Shown here: positions 36,940 through 50,332 of the stretch, one piece after another
How positions within the stretch are numbered: position 1 is the stretch's first letter
How the letters are laid out: each line of letters starts with the position of its first letter
Assembly: GCF_932294415.1 (NCBI RefSeq)
Contig: NC_065538.1
Location: 75,679,834 to 75,743,833, forward strand
Direction: 5' to 3'
DNA: 64,000 nucleotides
From: Quercus robur
Taxonomy: Eukaryota; Streptophyta; Magnoliopsida; Fagales; Fagaceae
Translations under genes and position numbers: made by a program
The notes under the pieces: model-generated
The model's input: the letters and a program-made list of their open reading frames with translations, nothing else
Told to the model about the DNA's origin: nothing
Database searches by the model: none

Positions 36940-37462
36940 CATAACTCATCGCATTTTTTGTATGGCCATCACAAAATTTTAGCCACCACCAAATCTGATC
37001 CACCACCAAACTGTGACCTATGACCCATCGTGACCAGGCGACCCACAGTGCTGCCAACGCACGGTGACTCACCCACGGGAAACCGGTGAGAGAGAGGGGC
37101 AAGTAAGAGACGGCAAGGGCGAGAGGGCTAGGGAGAGGAAGAAAGAGACAGAACCAGTGAGAAAGAAAGAAAAAAAAGAGAGAGAAGAGGGAGACTGGTG
37201 AAAGGGAAGAAAATGAAAAGGAATGTGAGAAGAAAAGATAAGTAGTGAGAGACAAAAAAGATATTTTAATTAAAATAGTATTAAAATATTATTATATTTT
37301 TAAGATTGGAGCTACAATGGACTCTCATAGATCGCAGTCCACTGTAGCTCAAATGCTAATAATTTTAAGAATAACATCTTTGTTGTAGTGTTTTTTTTTT
37401 TTTTGGAATGAGATACTAAAAAATAGCATTTTTAACTTTTGAGATACTTGATGAGAATGCTC
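36940..37462. mobile_element. TIR element 3, right part, with 38-nt palindrome
   Basis: The right end GAGAATGCTC followed by TAA matches elements 1 and 2. Inside, in the same order, lie a GC-rich block (36940-37090), a long GA-rich tract, an AT-rich stretch and a 38-nt imperfect palindrome (37311-37348) opening GCTACAATGGACT and closing AGTCCACTGTAGC. A matching left GAGCAT end was not found, so it is truncated or its left end has diverged. Confidence 0.5.
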
Positions 37463-38338
37463 TAAAGGAACCTGTTCTTTAATGGAGGAAGAGCCAAAGA
37501 TGACAGGTTGGACAATAAGGCAGATGGGGATGAGGTGGGGCAGTGTATTATGAGTTGAGGACTCCACCTCGAAACCCTTTTAAGAAATTCATGCTTTTTC
37601 ATGTTCAACACCAAGATTTTAATATTTGAAGAAAATAATTAGGATTTAGGATTGCATCCAAAATTGACTGGTTTCAATTTCAATCAAACACCTATAGGGG
37701 TGTCTAAGTCTTAGTTTGCTGGTGATAAGGGATAATATTCATGGTTCAATGAACTCGGCAAGTTCAATTTCTGTTATTAATTTGAAACACTACTCTCAAT
37801 AAACTATTTTCAGATTTTAACAACGAGTAGATTCGTTGTCTTTGGCATGTCCTAGACTTGTCCCTCTCTTGTCCCACATTCAACGTACACGAAATAATGT
37901 AATCTATATATTGAGGTTTATTTTACTTTGCCAAAAAACGAGGTTCATTTCCCTTGAGTTACAATGTGAAAGACTTTTAAATTTTCATCGCAGATGAAAT
38001 AATTAAATAAAACCCAAACTAGATGAAATTATGTCCACAATCAAAGGCTAATTAAAAAAGAACAACTTATATCCATAACAGTATAATTAAGTGCTTGATT
38101 TTCTTTATGTTATTGATTGGACTCATCTCAATGGAGCATTTCAGGTGTCTTATAATACATTTCTATGACTCTCAAAGCCTTCTTCAGCACCGTTGGAAAG
38201 TGAATCATTCTTTTCAACTTTCCAACAAGCACAATCTTATCAAAGCAGCACAACCATTTGATCACATGATAAAGTAACAAGTACCAGATGCCAGTATTCT
38301 TGACAAACAAACAACAAAAAGAAACTAGGACAAAAACT

Positions 38339-38677
38339 TCAAGCAAACATGGGAGCAAGGCTAACAAGGGGCTCCCCACGTCCACGGTGAAACGAGAGCC
38401 TCCATGTTTTCATTCGACTAATTATTTGCTTGTAAAGACGAACTCTAGCCACAGATATACCCAACAACATGCTCTTCCTCAGCTTCTTTAATCTCCTCCC
38501 AATCCTAACCTTCAACTTACACATCCTGATCCTCAAAAACGATGGTTTTCTTCGACTATCTGCTTGCAAGAGTATTTTCTGGATCAAGAACTGTGCTTGC
38601 CGATGTTTTATCTCTTCCGGGTCTTCCTCATCGATCTTTGAGTAAGCATAATGTTTTCTCAAAAGAGCCTTTTCCAT
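38339..38677 (-). CDS. Small basic protein of unknown function, 112 aa, single exon
   Basis: From ATG at 38675-38677 to the stop at 38339-38341 the frame encodes 112 residues, starting MEKALLRKHYAYSKIDEEDP. The middle (about residues 40-95) is very rich in Arg and Lys (CKLKVRIGRRLKKLRKSM, RVRLYKQIISRMKTW), with a heptad-like spacing of hydrophobic residues that suggests basic amphipathic helices. There is no signal peptide or membrane segment; nuclear or nucleic-acid contact is possible but unproved. Support for a real gene comes from a TATA box 85-90 bp upstream, an acidic N-terminal stretch followed by an ordered basic segment, and high complexity. I think similar short proteins occur in other dicots but cannot name the family. 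Upstream in-frame sequence is open to 38836, but those residues look like leader. Confidence 0.65.
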   Translation of the reverse strand: MEKALLRKHYAYSKIDEEDPEEIKHRQAQFLIQKILLQADSRRKPSFLRIRMCKLKVRIGRRLKKLRKSMLLGISVARVRLYKQIISRMKTWRLSFHRGRGEPLVSLAPMFA

Positions 38678-38760
38678 CAGGGTGTATAGCCTAAAGCGAG
38701 TGAGTAAGTGAGTAAAGAGGGATGTATTGTATTGTGTGAGCTGAGATGTTACTGAATGCA

Positions 38761-38768
38761 TATTTATA
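38761..38768 (-). promoter_or_regulatory. TATA box for the 112-aa gene
   Basis: On the minus strand the sequence reads CTCTATAAATATGC, a strong plant TATA box. A start about 30 bp downstream would give a leader of roughly 55 nt before the ATG at 38677. Confidence 0.55.
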
Positions 38769-38839
38769 GAGTTGATAATGAATGGTGCGTCATGAGGAGG
38801 GGCGCATATGGTGATGAAGTAGGGCATGTGCACCAATAT

Positions 38840-40380
38840 TTGGTAGAAAAATAATGGAGGAGAGAGCAGGCTCTTATTAGCTGGCCTTACATCAGGGCGT
38901 GAAAACTAAACCTACTCTCATGGGAGAGGATATCATTAAAAAATTGGTATTCATAAAAGCTAGACAGAAAGGCAAAACGCCCCAAGTTCAAGCCTCTTGC
39001 ATGAATGAACTACCTAAAAGTAACACCCGACCACATTGGGGTTAATTATTATATTTATTTACTAGGGATTGTTAAAAAATTAGTGTAGATTTGTTAATGG
39101 AAGGAAGTTGGTTTGTATTTAATTGGGCTTGTCAATGTAGAAAGTTTACAAGATTCTTCGTGAATATATAAACAATAAGTTTATAGGCACAAAAAATTTC
39201 ATAGTAATTGATTTTCACAACGCACTTGCACCTCTCTTTGTGATGTGCTGAGTGGAAATTGTAAATGAGAGAATGTGTGAAATTTTTTATGTCTATAGCA
39301 AACTAACATATAAAATATAACATAGACATCAAAAAAAAACATTTGATTAATAGAATTTATGGATGTGTGGTTCCAGAAAATGTGCATATAATATGTACAT
39401 ACAGAAGTTATTTCCTGGAATAAAAATAACTTAAGAAAACAACTAACTTTTTAAAAAATAAACCTTTTTAAGAGTCGCATTATGTTCTTAGAATGGAACT
39501 TCAAAATTGCTATTTACAATTGGTGTTTTGTTGTATCTTAGACATGAATTGTTTGAATCCGATAACAAACTCACTAACTTCAAATTGCTATCTATCGTTG
39601 GTGATTTTATTGTATCCTCAATCTGAATTGCCTAAACTCAATAGGTTATAGCAGACTCTTTCAAGTGATGAAAATTATCATCTTAAAGAAAGTGTTTCGT
39701 ACACATCTCTCTAATTAAGTCGCATAATTATCTAATCATTTTCCTCAGCAGGACCCTCCTGAAGAATCATACTCAACAGCCTTCGGTTTAGGATTGTTGG
39801 GTCAGAGCCTGCTAGGGAAAAAAATATATAAAGAATTGGTTGAAAAAATTAGGGGGAAATACGCAAACCATGTGTTGATTATGCTAGATTATTATTAAAA
39901 CGTCTGCCGAATTTTGATCATGGTGGAACTGCAGGTTGACCTTAATAATTGTAAAGTTTATAATTATAAAGTATGTTAAAATATAGAATAATTGAAGCAC
40001 AATACAGAGCAGTTTTGCATGGTCTATAAACACACAGCCTAACAAGTTTTACTATGTCGAATATGAAACCAGTTGAGGGCATTTTCTTAATTTTGGTGAT
40101 GACCGCATTGGTGAGCTCTAAAGTCAAAAAGGGAATCATGGCCAAATATATAAACAGACAAAGTTTCCACCGGCATGAACGATCTTGTTAATAATTGAAT
40201 AAAATAAGAGAAACTTTTAGTGTTCATTATATATACGCAATGTTGGCCATCGAGCAGTGGCTTTCTCTAGGGTCAACCCACCGTCTGCTTATGGAAAATC
40301 GGTCTAAATATTGTATTCATTCACTATTATTTAATCTCAAATAGGTGACATCTTGGTCCACCCCTAACCCATTTCCACGA
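38840..40380. other. Gene-free spacer
   Basis: AT-rich sequence. No ORF with recognisable domains and no bounded repeat was found. Confidence 0.4.
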
Positions 40381-41448
40381 AATTTCCTGGTTAGGAGCAT
40401 CATTTGCACAATGACACCAATACATTCATGATTTTTATTTTGTTTGTTTGTTTTCGTTTTTGTTTGTTCGTTTTTTTTTTAATCGATATGAACATACAAT
40501 TTATATATGATGATTGTTCTTTATCCTCCGACAAAGATGCTAATTAAATTTTAGTTAAAGTAAGGTTTATACTTGAAATTAATTTCCTGGTTAGGGGCAT
40601 CATTTGCACAATGACACCAATACATTCATGATTTTTTTTTTTAATCAATATAAACATGTGGGGCCAGAGAATTCGTGACCCAGGCCCATTCTACATTAGG
40701 GCCCAAAGCCTAAGTCGAGGAGAGCTATTGCCAAGGACGCATAATGAAAGCCCAAGAAGGGTACGAGGACATGGCCGAGGACGATCTTATGCTCAGCACC
40801 TCACAAAACGCCTGAAGAAAATGGCAAACTCAGTACGGGGGCAGGACAAGGGAGAAAGCTGCCAACATCGTAATACAGAATCCTGCATCTGACAAGCCCA
40901 TGCTCCAAACCATGCCATTTAACTTTTCCAACGACCCCCAACCACTCTAGGTATGGATTGACAGGACAGGTCTGCACCCCAAAAAGTAAAACTTACACGT
41001 GGACACTAAAAGGGGAAATGAACCCTAGTATAAAAGGAAAAGAAAGCGAAGGAGAAAGGGATCTGCAGGAGGAAGGGATCCGCAGGAGGAAGGATAATCC
41101 TGCAAAAGGGAGAAAATGAAGGATACAATGCTCCTCGGACACTATCCGAGGACTTAAATCCTACAACCCACACTAATAGAAGGCTTAGCTAGTCAAGCCA
41201 AGTCCACCCATATATAAGCTTCCATAGAAACCCCGATTAAACCGCTGACCTGTGGCAAAGGTCCTGCCTTTCAAGCCCACTCTCTACAAATCATATTGTT
41301 AGGGTCTTTTACTTACGAGCCCAATGTCATTCTTGGACCGCTAAATAATCGTGTCCTTACAAAACATATATTTTATATATAATGATTGTTCTTTATCCTC
41401 TGACAAAGATGCTAATTGATTTTTAGTTAAAATAAGGTTTATACTTCA
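40381..41448. repeat. 200-bp tandem duplication, second copy split by an LTR
   Basis: AATTTCCTGGTTAGGAGCAT at 40381 recurs at 40581 with one change, and the copies stay alignable through TTTGCACAATGACACCAATA. Copy A ends at 40580. Copy B runs to 40656, is interrupted by the solo LTR, and resumes at 41362 with TGATTGTTCTTTATCCTC, which in copy A lies near 40511. Confidence 0.8.
40657..41361 (+). mobile_element. Solo LTR, family A, direct orientation
   Basis: The 705-bp unit opens TGTGGGGCCAGAG and closes TCCTTACA, with AAACA on both sides (40652-40656 and 41362-41366). It carries a TATA box (AGTATAAAAGG near 41028). It shares terminal and internal words with the inverted copy at 2211-2983. 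It has no coding capacity of its own; the 78-residue ORF inside is accidental. Confidence 0.85.
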
Positions 41449-41721
41449 AAGAATTTTTATTCAATAACAAAAAATTTTACCAATATTACGTGAATAAGAA
41501 TCAAACCCAATTAACTGAAATCCACACATGCTCAAACAAACAAACAAACCGAAAGCAGTTCTTCGGTAGTGAAGGGTCTTTTTTTTTTTCTTTTTTTTTC
41601 TTTTTTATATAACAAAAATGGCTATGATGTCATGACCCTATAGTGAATAATATTATCACCAATATATTAAACTGAAGAAAGAAAAGATGACGAATAAGCC
41701 GACCATTCCCCATGCGTGCAT

Positions 41722-41779
<58 letters not shown>

Positions 41780-43797
41780 CAAGGATATATATTACAAGGA
41801 CATCAAAATCATGCACCATTACAATGCATGCATGAGGCCAAACTCATACTGGTTCGTCTTTCCTCACAAGATATAATTTAGGAATTGACACAACGCACAA
41901 ATTAATTTCTTATTATTTTTAGAAGAACATGCATATATACCGAATATACTTGGATTTGGAACTAGTGCAGCCCTAGCTATTTGTAGCTAAAGGCGATATC
42001 TATTTGTAATTATTAGCTTAGGGTATTAAAAGAGTATGGCATAATATAATAACCCTACTATTGCACCAAATCACAACATATATAGTCTCATATTTCAATA
42101 ACTAAATAAATATGTAGTCACTATCAATCAATTTGAGGGTTATCTGGGACTGTCGTGTACTCAGTTTAGCGCCAATGAGTAGTCATGTACATGTAGATGA
42201 AGAAACGTGAACCCCAAAAGCTTTTAATATCCAAGTCATCAAATACACCAGCATAACAGTTTCTTATACTTTATATCAAACGTACAACAAAAATGCTTTA
42301 ATTAATTCAATTATATGGATATCTTACTTGTTGGCTTTTTCTACCTAAAACACTTATAATTTTCTGCTCAAGTCGCCGGCTTAAGTGTGTGTGTATATAT
42401 ACACGTAAAATACTAAAATTGTTCTAAAGAAGCAACTGTACATCGTAGACTCATAGCGGATGGGATAGTATTACACCCTGCTCATACCTAAAACAATAAG
42501 TCTAATATATATGAATAATTAATAATGATATAGAGCTTTTTAAAACTTTTTTTTTTACTTGAGAAAATTATAAAAATTTACATAACTCGCAACAGAGTAC
42601 ATCGATAGCTTTTTAAGTGTAAAAAATAAATAAAAGAAGAAGAAAGAAAGTAAGACCTAGATACCATATGTAGTAAGAAGTATTTTAAGTTCTTTAATTG
42701 AATTTAAACACTTTTTTGTATTGAACAATAAAAGAAAGACCTATACAACATTAAAAGATAGATAATTTTATCTTTTATAAGACAATTAAAATTTCAATAT
42801 AAAAAATTAGGGTTATTAATGAACCAAAATTTTCATAAACATCTTGAGCTCGGCTTGAGAAAAAACTTGTTTATGTTCATTTGTTTATAAAATATGTCAA
42901 GTTCAAGCCTTAAGTTTAGGCTTTATTATTAAACAAATCAAACTTAAATATAATAATATATTCGTGAATAAACTCATAAACAGCTTGATTTAATTAAATA
43001 TAATATTTTATTTTTACATGTATACTTTAGCCATGGTAATAAGTAACAACACTGGCATTGTGATACTTGGGCTAACATTGGCCATGGTAATGTGGGCCAT
43101 CCAGCCTGGTCTAAAATTACAAGCTCAATAGCAGATATGTCGGCCCATAGTGTTGAGAAAATTGATTTTTGATTGAAGTTTGTATCTTTTAACTTAAAAA
43201 CTCGGCCCAACATTAAGCTTCATTAAGAAGCCTATAAACGTGGTAAATAATTTGAACCCTTTAATGTGGGTGTCGTTTGATTTTTAGTTTTTTTAGTTTT
43301 TTTTAGATACTACTAGACTACTAATCTATTAGATGTGAATCTATAAATTCCGTTCCACAATAGTTGCATTTTTTCTTTTCTTTTATCGTAAAATGAAGTA
43401 ATAGTTAGTTTCAAAAAAAAATGAAGTAATAGTTGCTTTTTACTATCATGTTAAAATACTATATATATTTTTTTGGTATATGTGAGATTTTATATCAAAT
43501 ACTTCATTTTGTATCATTTGATTCAATTAGTAAGGATAAATAACCAATTTTAATTTCATGATATGATATATATTTATACATATAAATTCAAAATACACGT
43601 GAAATAGGTGTAAAGTAAAGAATAAAAAATCCTTCATCCCACATTTAGTATTTCACTTTATACTTTATCAATTGTAATATGTTGTGTGTTTATTATTACT
43701 ATAATTTCCATTTTAAACTCTGACTACTTTATAAGGAAAAAAAATGATAATGATAATTCAAACAATAAATGAAGATTTTTTAGATCGAGCTACTTAT
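41367..43797. other. Gene-free AT-rich stretch
   Basis: It contains a long TA microsatellite (41723-41776) and many A/T runs. No coding sequence is supported. Confidence 0.45.
41723..41776. repeat. Long TA microsatellite
   Basis: About 27 TA units, the longest dinucleotide run in the window. Confidence 0.9.
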
Positions 43798-43992
43798 GGA
43801 CACATTGTTGAAGACATTCACCACGAGTCCTAGGTCCCAACTGTTATCTTTTAGTTTTGTCATGTAAAACGTAGTTGTAATAAGGTGGTTGATGCTCTGG
43901 CCAAAAAAGCCTAGAACGGTTTGGAACTACAAGTTTGGTTTGAAGTCTTACCTGAGGATTTAGCCCCTCTTGCCCTTTTTTATGTCCATTAA
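43798..43992 (+). pseudogene. LINE RNase H C-terminal relic
   Basis: One frame reads GHIVEDIHHES, then after stops FCHVKRSCNKVVDALAKKA and LELQVWFEVLPEDLAPLAL. This matches the end of plant LINE RNase H domains (compare HREGNKAAHLMAKHA in the element at 30.7 kb). Several in-frame stops show that it is dead. Confidence 0.6.
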
Positions 43993-46900
43993 ATTTTTTA
44001 TTAATATTTCTTGGCTGGGTTTCTAGTTTGGATTCTCAACAAAAATAATTGATGGAGTATAAAATGGAACGCCTTAATAGGGCAAAGTATTTTTCTTCTT
44101 GCATTAATCTTGTTCCTATATTATATGGTGATTCATATCTCAACAATTCTCATGACTCCACTCCATGGAACATGCCTATTACAAAATGTGGGCTCCATAA
44201 ATGTATGAAAACAGCATGTCATAAAAAGAAACATTATACATAAGTATTGCATGCAAGATGTAACATCCCTCTCGCATAACTTGTAGGATCTATCGCCATA
44301 TATTAGGGATATGCATATAACCGTTACACAAAAGAATAATTCCTTTTGAAAAGCTTGCTCCATAATGTGAATCTAGGAGATAATTTTTGCTTAATAGCCT
44401 TTTAAACAACATGCAGTTATTTATTTGGTAGCACAAAAACAATATAAGTTTAATTGAACAACCCACCCAGATTTTGCTTTTAATTAGGGGTGTGTATTCA
44501 ACATGACACTTTAAGTTGATTTTTATGGTTTGGTAAGTTGGATTGGGTTGAGATTTTATTTTGAACCTTGAGTTTAGGTTAATAGTTTTTTCAACTCATT
44601 TAACCCAACCTGACTTACCATACATATATAAATTTACTTTATTTTCCTTGTTTTAATTTACTAGTTTGATTTATTATGTATTTTAAGAACTAGTTTCCAT
44701 AATGTGGCATATTATGTGAATTATGATAATATATCAGAAAAAAAAAAAAAAAAAGTGTTTAAACAGTTTATTTAAGTCCAATTATTTTTAAAGCTATGAA
44801 ATATGTAAACACAACCAACTCACCCAATCCAATCTAACTTGATGTATGTAAGTTGGATTTAATTGGTTCTTACATGTAGGGTTGAGAATTTTTCAACCCA
44901 ACTTCTCTAACTCAACCTATGTACACCCCTCCCAAGCCCTCGATGCAAACCTAGATCCGTCAAACTACAAACAATAAAAAAACATCTACGGCTTATAAAA
45001 CGACACCTCATCTATCTTTCCATTCCCGACAGGGGACACTAAAATCACCACGTCGTTAAGGAAGAGAAACGGTCGTTTACCCATCATCGATTCCCCTAGT
45101 CCCTTCCGTTACGGTCGTATTTTTGTATGTTTTAAGAAAACAAACAAAATAAACAAACAACTAAAAAGATATAAATATATCCTATACAAAAAAAAAAAGT
45201 TATAAATATAAATATAAATAATAAAATTTCCAAAGAGTGCCGCATATTTTGGATTTCTGGATTGGTTCTTCGAATACCCTTTTGGCTTCTCAATCCATTG
45301 GAGGCTCTTGCAAGTTGTAAGTGTATTTTCAAACCACATTCTTAATTTTTTTTTTTTTTGGTTAGAACAATGTTGTTGTTGTTGTTGTTTTTGAATGTTA
45401 TGTCATTGTCAATGCAAAAATTGAAAAAAAAAAAAAAAAAGATATTCTTTTTCTTTGATCCGAAGTGGGGTTAGTTCATTAGTGAACTTGAGATTGAACT
45501 GTTGGGTTATATTGACTGAGATGGTTAATGCAGTGAAAAACCAAAAAAAGAAAAGAAAATGGGGATTATGGAGCATTAGGATGAAATTCTTGTCTATGAT
45601 AATTCTTAAAAAGGGTGTGAATTTTTTTGGGTTGTGGTTTATATGTCATACATTTTTGTATGTGATGCTATTCGTGAATGTCTTTTTATGGGTTTGTTTA
45701 AATTTAGAGATTTAGCTTAGTTCACTTATAAAGCCAAACTGAGGTCTTTTGGACATTTTTAGGTTATTCTTGTTTATTGGGTTTTTTAAAAATAAAATAA
45801 AATAAAAATAAAATAAAGATTTAAACTTTGTGTTATAGAAACTTGTTCTTGTTGTTGTTTGTGATTCTCTGTTTTCCTGACAAGGGATAGATCTTCTTGA
45901 CATGGTGAGCTTGAAAATAACTTTGCTTAATAAATTAGAAATTGGTATGGCTGATCCTATAAGCGTCATTTTTCTCTTCTTTTTTAAAAGAATTTGGTTA
46001 TTTGGGCTATTACTTGAGCTTTTTGTTCTCAATGAGAATTTTGAGACCTTGCTTCCCGGTTCTCCCTAACAATTAGAAGAAAAGACCCTGTTTCTCTTTC
46101 CCTTTTCACCAAATATCAGACCATCATGTCTTGAGGATCTTGATGTTAATGATGAAAAGAAAAAATTTGGTTGATCACCTTGAGAAGATTAGGAGATGTT
46201 GAGGAAATGTTGATTTCCTCAACGTAGATTATGATTCTTATCCTCTAATATCAGATTTGTTTAATTTATGGTTTTTAAACTTTCAATGAGTTTACAGAAC
46301 AAATTATGTTGTTATAAGATTGAATTAGTATGGATTCTCACATTTACTTTTTTGCACTGCTCATGAAAAAAAAAATCATTGTATAAAAAAGGCCATTGAA
46401 CCTAATGCACAAGCCTATCCACTTTTGCATGGTCTGGGAGATGTGATTGATGTGTAGTCTTAGCCCTCTAAAAAAAAAAAAAAAGCAACTTTGTATGAAA
46501 AAAAAAGAATAAAAAAAAGAAGTGCAATTTAATAATTGGATAAAGTTTATAATCTACTTGTGTATGAACGTTTAATGGGCCTAATCATTGTATTTCAACA
46601 TTATTACATGATATCTCGAGAGTTAGATTTAAGGCATAATGATTTTTTATGAGCTGTTCATTTAATTTTCCTGCCATCATGCACTTTTTGCACCTAACAT
46701 ACGAACTGTGAATCTTAATATCTCTGTTATGACTCTCCAGTGCTATTATTTAAAGTTTTTTTGTTCCACTACTTGTTATAGTTGTCCTTTTCTTCAAATT
46801 GTTATGTCAGTGTCTTCATGTTTCTAGAAACTTAATTGTCTTCATTTTTTTAGAATTAGATTCTCCCATTGGTCCATCTTGCTTTGGATTATATACCTTG

Positions 46901-47041
46901 ATTATTCTTCAGGTTCATCTTAGACTGTAATGGCTGTTTCTTCACAGTGATGAAAATACTATCATAAATACAAAGATGGAGGTATAAAAACCATGAATTA
47001 GATTCATCCAACTTGGGACAAAGATTTGGCAAGTTAAGGTA

Positions 47042-47114
47042 GGGTAGAGTTTTGTAGCTCTGTCTGATTTTGGGTGGAGGGTAGAGTTTTGTAGCTCTGT
47101 CTGATTTTGGGGGG
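47042..47114. repeat. Two tandem copies of a 37-bp unit
   Basis: GGGTAGAGTTTTGTAGCTCT and the following TGTCTGATTTTGGG occur twice in direct succession. Confidence 0.85.
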
Positions 47115-50100
47115 TGGGGTGGTTCCTCCAACCCATTATGTAGCAACTATTTGTTTGTATTTTAATTAGATGAGTGTGTCTGTTTGTGCACAGCTTTTGC
47201 TTTTAGCTTTTTGTGTTAATGTACAGCTTTTTAGAACCCAATTTTTTCTCACATTTTCAAAGACCCACCTTCAGCAAAGAGCCAAATAAGCTGATTCAAA
47301 ATGCACACTAAGTCACCGTATCATATCTATTACTATATATAATGGAAGAAGCCTAATCCACAATTCGCTCGATTAGGACATGTATACCATAAAACACACC
47401 GATTAAACACTGTCTACTTGTTCATTCTCTGGCCTTTGAAACAATTTGGTTTTGCTTGGAATATTTGGATTCATTTTTAATAGGGTACTCCAGACTTATA
47501 ATTCAAAGGCTATATTCAGGTTGTTTAAATAGTTGAGTTTCTAACTAATATATGGCAGATTAATCTTAACTGGGTTAACAGTGTTTGCATGACTGTTGGC
47601 TGAGTTTTATAGCATGCTATGTATTTGACAAAATGTCTTATGGACCTGCATATTATTTACTTAGTATTATGTTGTTCAGAGAATATATACCTGCAAAACG
47701 AGTCCTCTGACTTTTAATACCATTAAGATGGTTGCACTAGTGACTCATAAAGTAGATGCCTACAAAAGAGAAGGCAAAGGATAGCTGATAGTTGTATGAT
47801 GCTAGTCTAGCTCTTCGATGCTTAGGTTATGGATCTTTTTCTTCTTTTTGGTAATATATTTGAAATATTATGGCAACCATGTCGATGCTAAACATCTAAT
47901 AGCATAAAACTTTTTTTTTAAAAAAAAAATTGGACAGTAAATATGATCAATGTTTGAGTACTTCGGTTGTATTTGTTTGATTTTGGTATTTGAGTTAGTA
48001 TTTGTTTTGTTTGCATATTTTTGTTGGATTTGGGTCTGCTTCAGGGTATTTGTGTTAATTTGGTTTTGGATAGTCAAGGTTTAGATGTAATTGTTGCCTA
48101 TCTGATGTTGCTTAGGAAATCATTTTATTTATTCTAATTTCTGATTGGTTACCAGGATAAATGAGAGGGAGAAATGACAATTAGAGGTCTTGATATTATG
48201 TAATAAATCCTTTTGGGTTTCAAATTAAAGAAGGTTGTACTGTGGAGTAGATAGAGTAAATTCCAATTATATTATGTTCTTGTTGATTTGTTAAATCTAA
48301 CCCCACTTGAGATAGCCAAATGAAAAAGGGCTATATTTCTAATCAATTATCCATAAGAATAATATATATTTTATTCATTCTTTCTATATCAGTGATGCAT
48401 CTTCATCCTTTTTATTTATTATTTTAGAGTCTGTGAAAGATTTAATTTTATTTTATAGTTTCTGCTTTCCAATTTCTAATTAGACTTAAATTATGTTTGG
48501 TATTTTTTTTCTGACATGAAGCAGCGGTCCATTGATATCTCTTATGATTTTAGTTCTAACATCACATTAGCTACTTAAAGCATGCTTTATGTACTGGGAG
48601 AGTTTGTCACAACAGACAACTAAACTGTAGGAAAATGAGTTAGTGTTTAGGTTCTATTTATTTTATAGAATGTGCCAGCTTTTTTTTCCTGATAAATATT
48701 GTCCTTAAATCCATCATTAGAAGCTCTTCTAAGTCATTTTTCAATATTTATTGACTGTGATTGCTCTCCTTTTTTTTTCCCTGTGATTACTCATTTCAAG
48801 TTCAAGCCACTTTTGTTTATTTGGTTTGTTTTCTTTAGGATTTCAGTTGTCGCTGTGTGTGTGTGTGTGTGTTTTGCAAGTTTTGAATCTACATATAATT
48901 CATAACAGATTTTATAATTCAGTTCAGTCGTGGACCTAGAGGAATACCTCCTGACCACAGCCACCACCTTATATTTTGAAGGGTTGAAGCTGCCATTGTA
49001 CCCAAAGGGCACTATTGTGATCTGCTTATTTACTTTAATTTTAAGGAATACAGTTAAAATATAAATGAAAACAACATGGAAAAGTGTACCAACTGTATTT
49101 TTTGCATCAATAACTTTTTATATTAAATTTACTCTAATTAAGATACTTACTTCAATACTATTGTAATAATTCTATTTCTAGAATTTTATTATATTGTTTA
49201 GACAACAAAAGTATAGCTTAAGGATTTTACATGTTTGAAACATGACTAAAGCATCAAATAATGCCACGCATTGCGCAGGTTATAGCTAGATTAAATAAGA
49301 CACATGACTAATGAATAAGTTATGTGATCAAAAGTATGCATTAGACCATCTATGCTCTGTAGTACTGAATGTTGGGTAATTAAGAAGTAACCACTTCATA
49401 AAATGAGTGTAGCTAAAATGAGAATCTTAAGCTAATAAGCTTTTGGTTTTATTTCCATCATCAGCATCATAAGCAATATCATATATATATCAACTGTTTA
49501 GTGTTGAATTCAGTGAGATGCCCTAGCAGAAGTGTGTAGATGTTTCAGGGTCAAAAAGGATAATGCTAAATTTAGTACTCATAGAATGATAGGTTGATAG
49601 TGTTTGTTTCATCTCTGATTGTAAATGGAGGACTAAGGAAGCTGACATGGTGGAATAGAGAGAAAAGTGCATATTCTTTGTCAGCATGTTTTTGAACTGT
49701 GAATCATTAAGGTAGTTTTTGATAGAAGATCCTCTGTAGGCATAGTCTTGTTTGAAGAGATTGTTTAAAGGTTTCCTCTACCATCCTGTAAGAGAAGCAC
49801 AGATCTTAAGTCTTATAATGCCATGAAGGCAGGGTGTGGGGATACTTTTCCTGGGAAGTATTGTAGACACTCTTCTAGATTTATGATCACAAGTCTTATT
49901 GATCTTGTCATTATCATTAGTAGTAGTTTAGTTGAAAATGCTCATTTTTATGAATTATGAATGTAGTGCTTAGTTACTCTACGTGTGCCTTCTATCTTCT
50001 TTGTTGCTGAAACAGTGTTCTAAGTGATGCTTGTGGTATAATTTAAACTTTGGATGCATTACTAATGGCTATTTGGCCATATTTTGGACATGTTCATGGC

Positions 50101-50307
50101 GTGTTATGTAGACCCATTGGGATGGGTATGTACAAGACATATTTGCAACTCGATGCATTACTCATGAGCCAGTTCTACAAACAAACCCCCCCCAAAAATA
50201 TATATATATTAAAAAAAAAACCTTGACTTGTGTACTTAATGAACCAATCAACTATGCTTCAGTTACAGTAGGTCTTTCATTGAGTAGTAGTTTTGCTTAG
50301 TAAAAAA

Positions 50308-50332
50308 AGGGGGGGGGGGGGGGGGGGGGGGG
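50308..50332. repeat. Run of 25 G
   Basis: An uninterrupted G homopolymer follows seven A. Its true length is hard to fix by any sequencing method. Confidence 0.8.

Larger units (their letters stand above)
35893..38338. other. Gene-free stretch with SINE and TIR-element remnant
   Basis: Apart from the SINE-like unit at 36412-36513 and the element remnant at about 36940-37462, this is AT-rich DNA with CA/TA runs. The 61-residue ORF at 36682 shows no family motif and is not called. Confidence 0.4.

Noticed and set aside
38678..38836. N-terminal extension of the 112-aa basic protein to 38836
   Set aside because: The extension contains the TATA box region, so it is upstream of the likely transcription start; the translated residues look like leader sequence.
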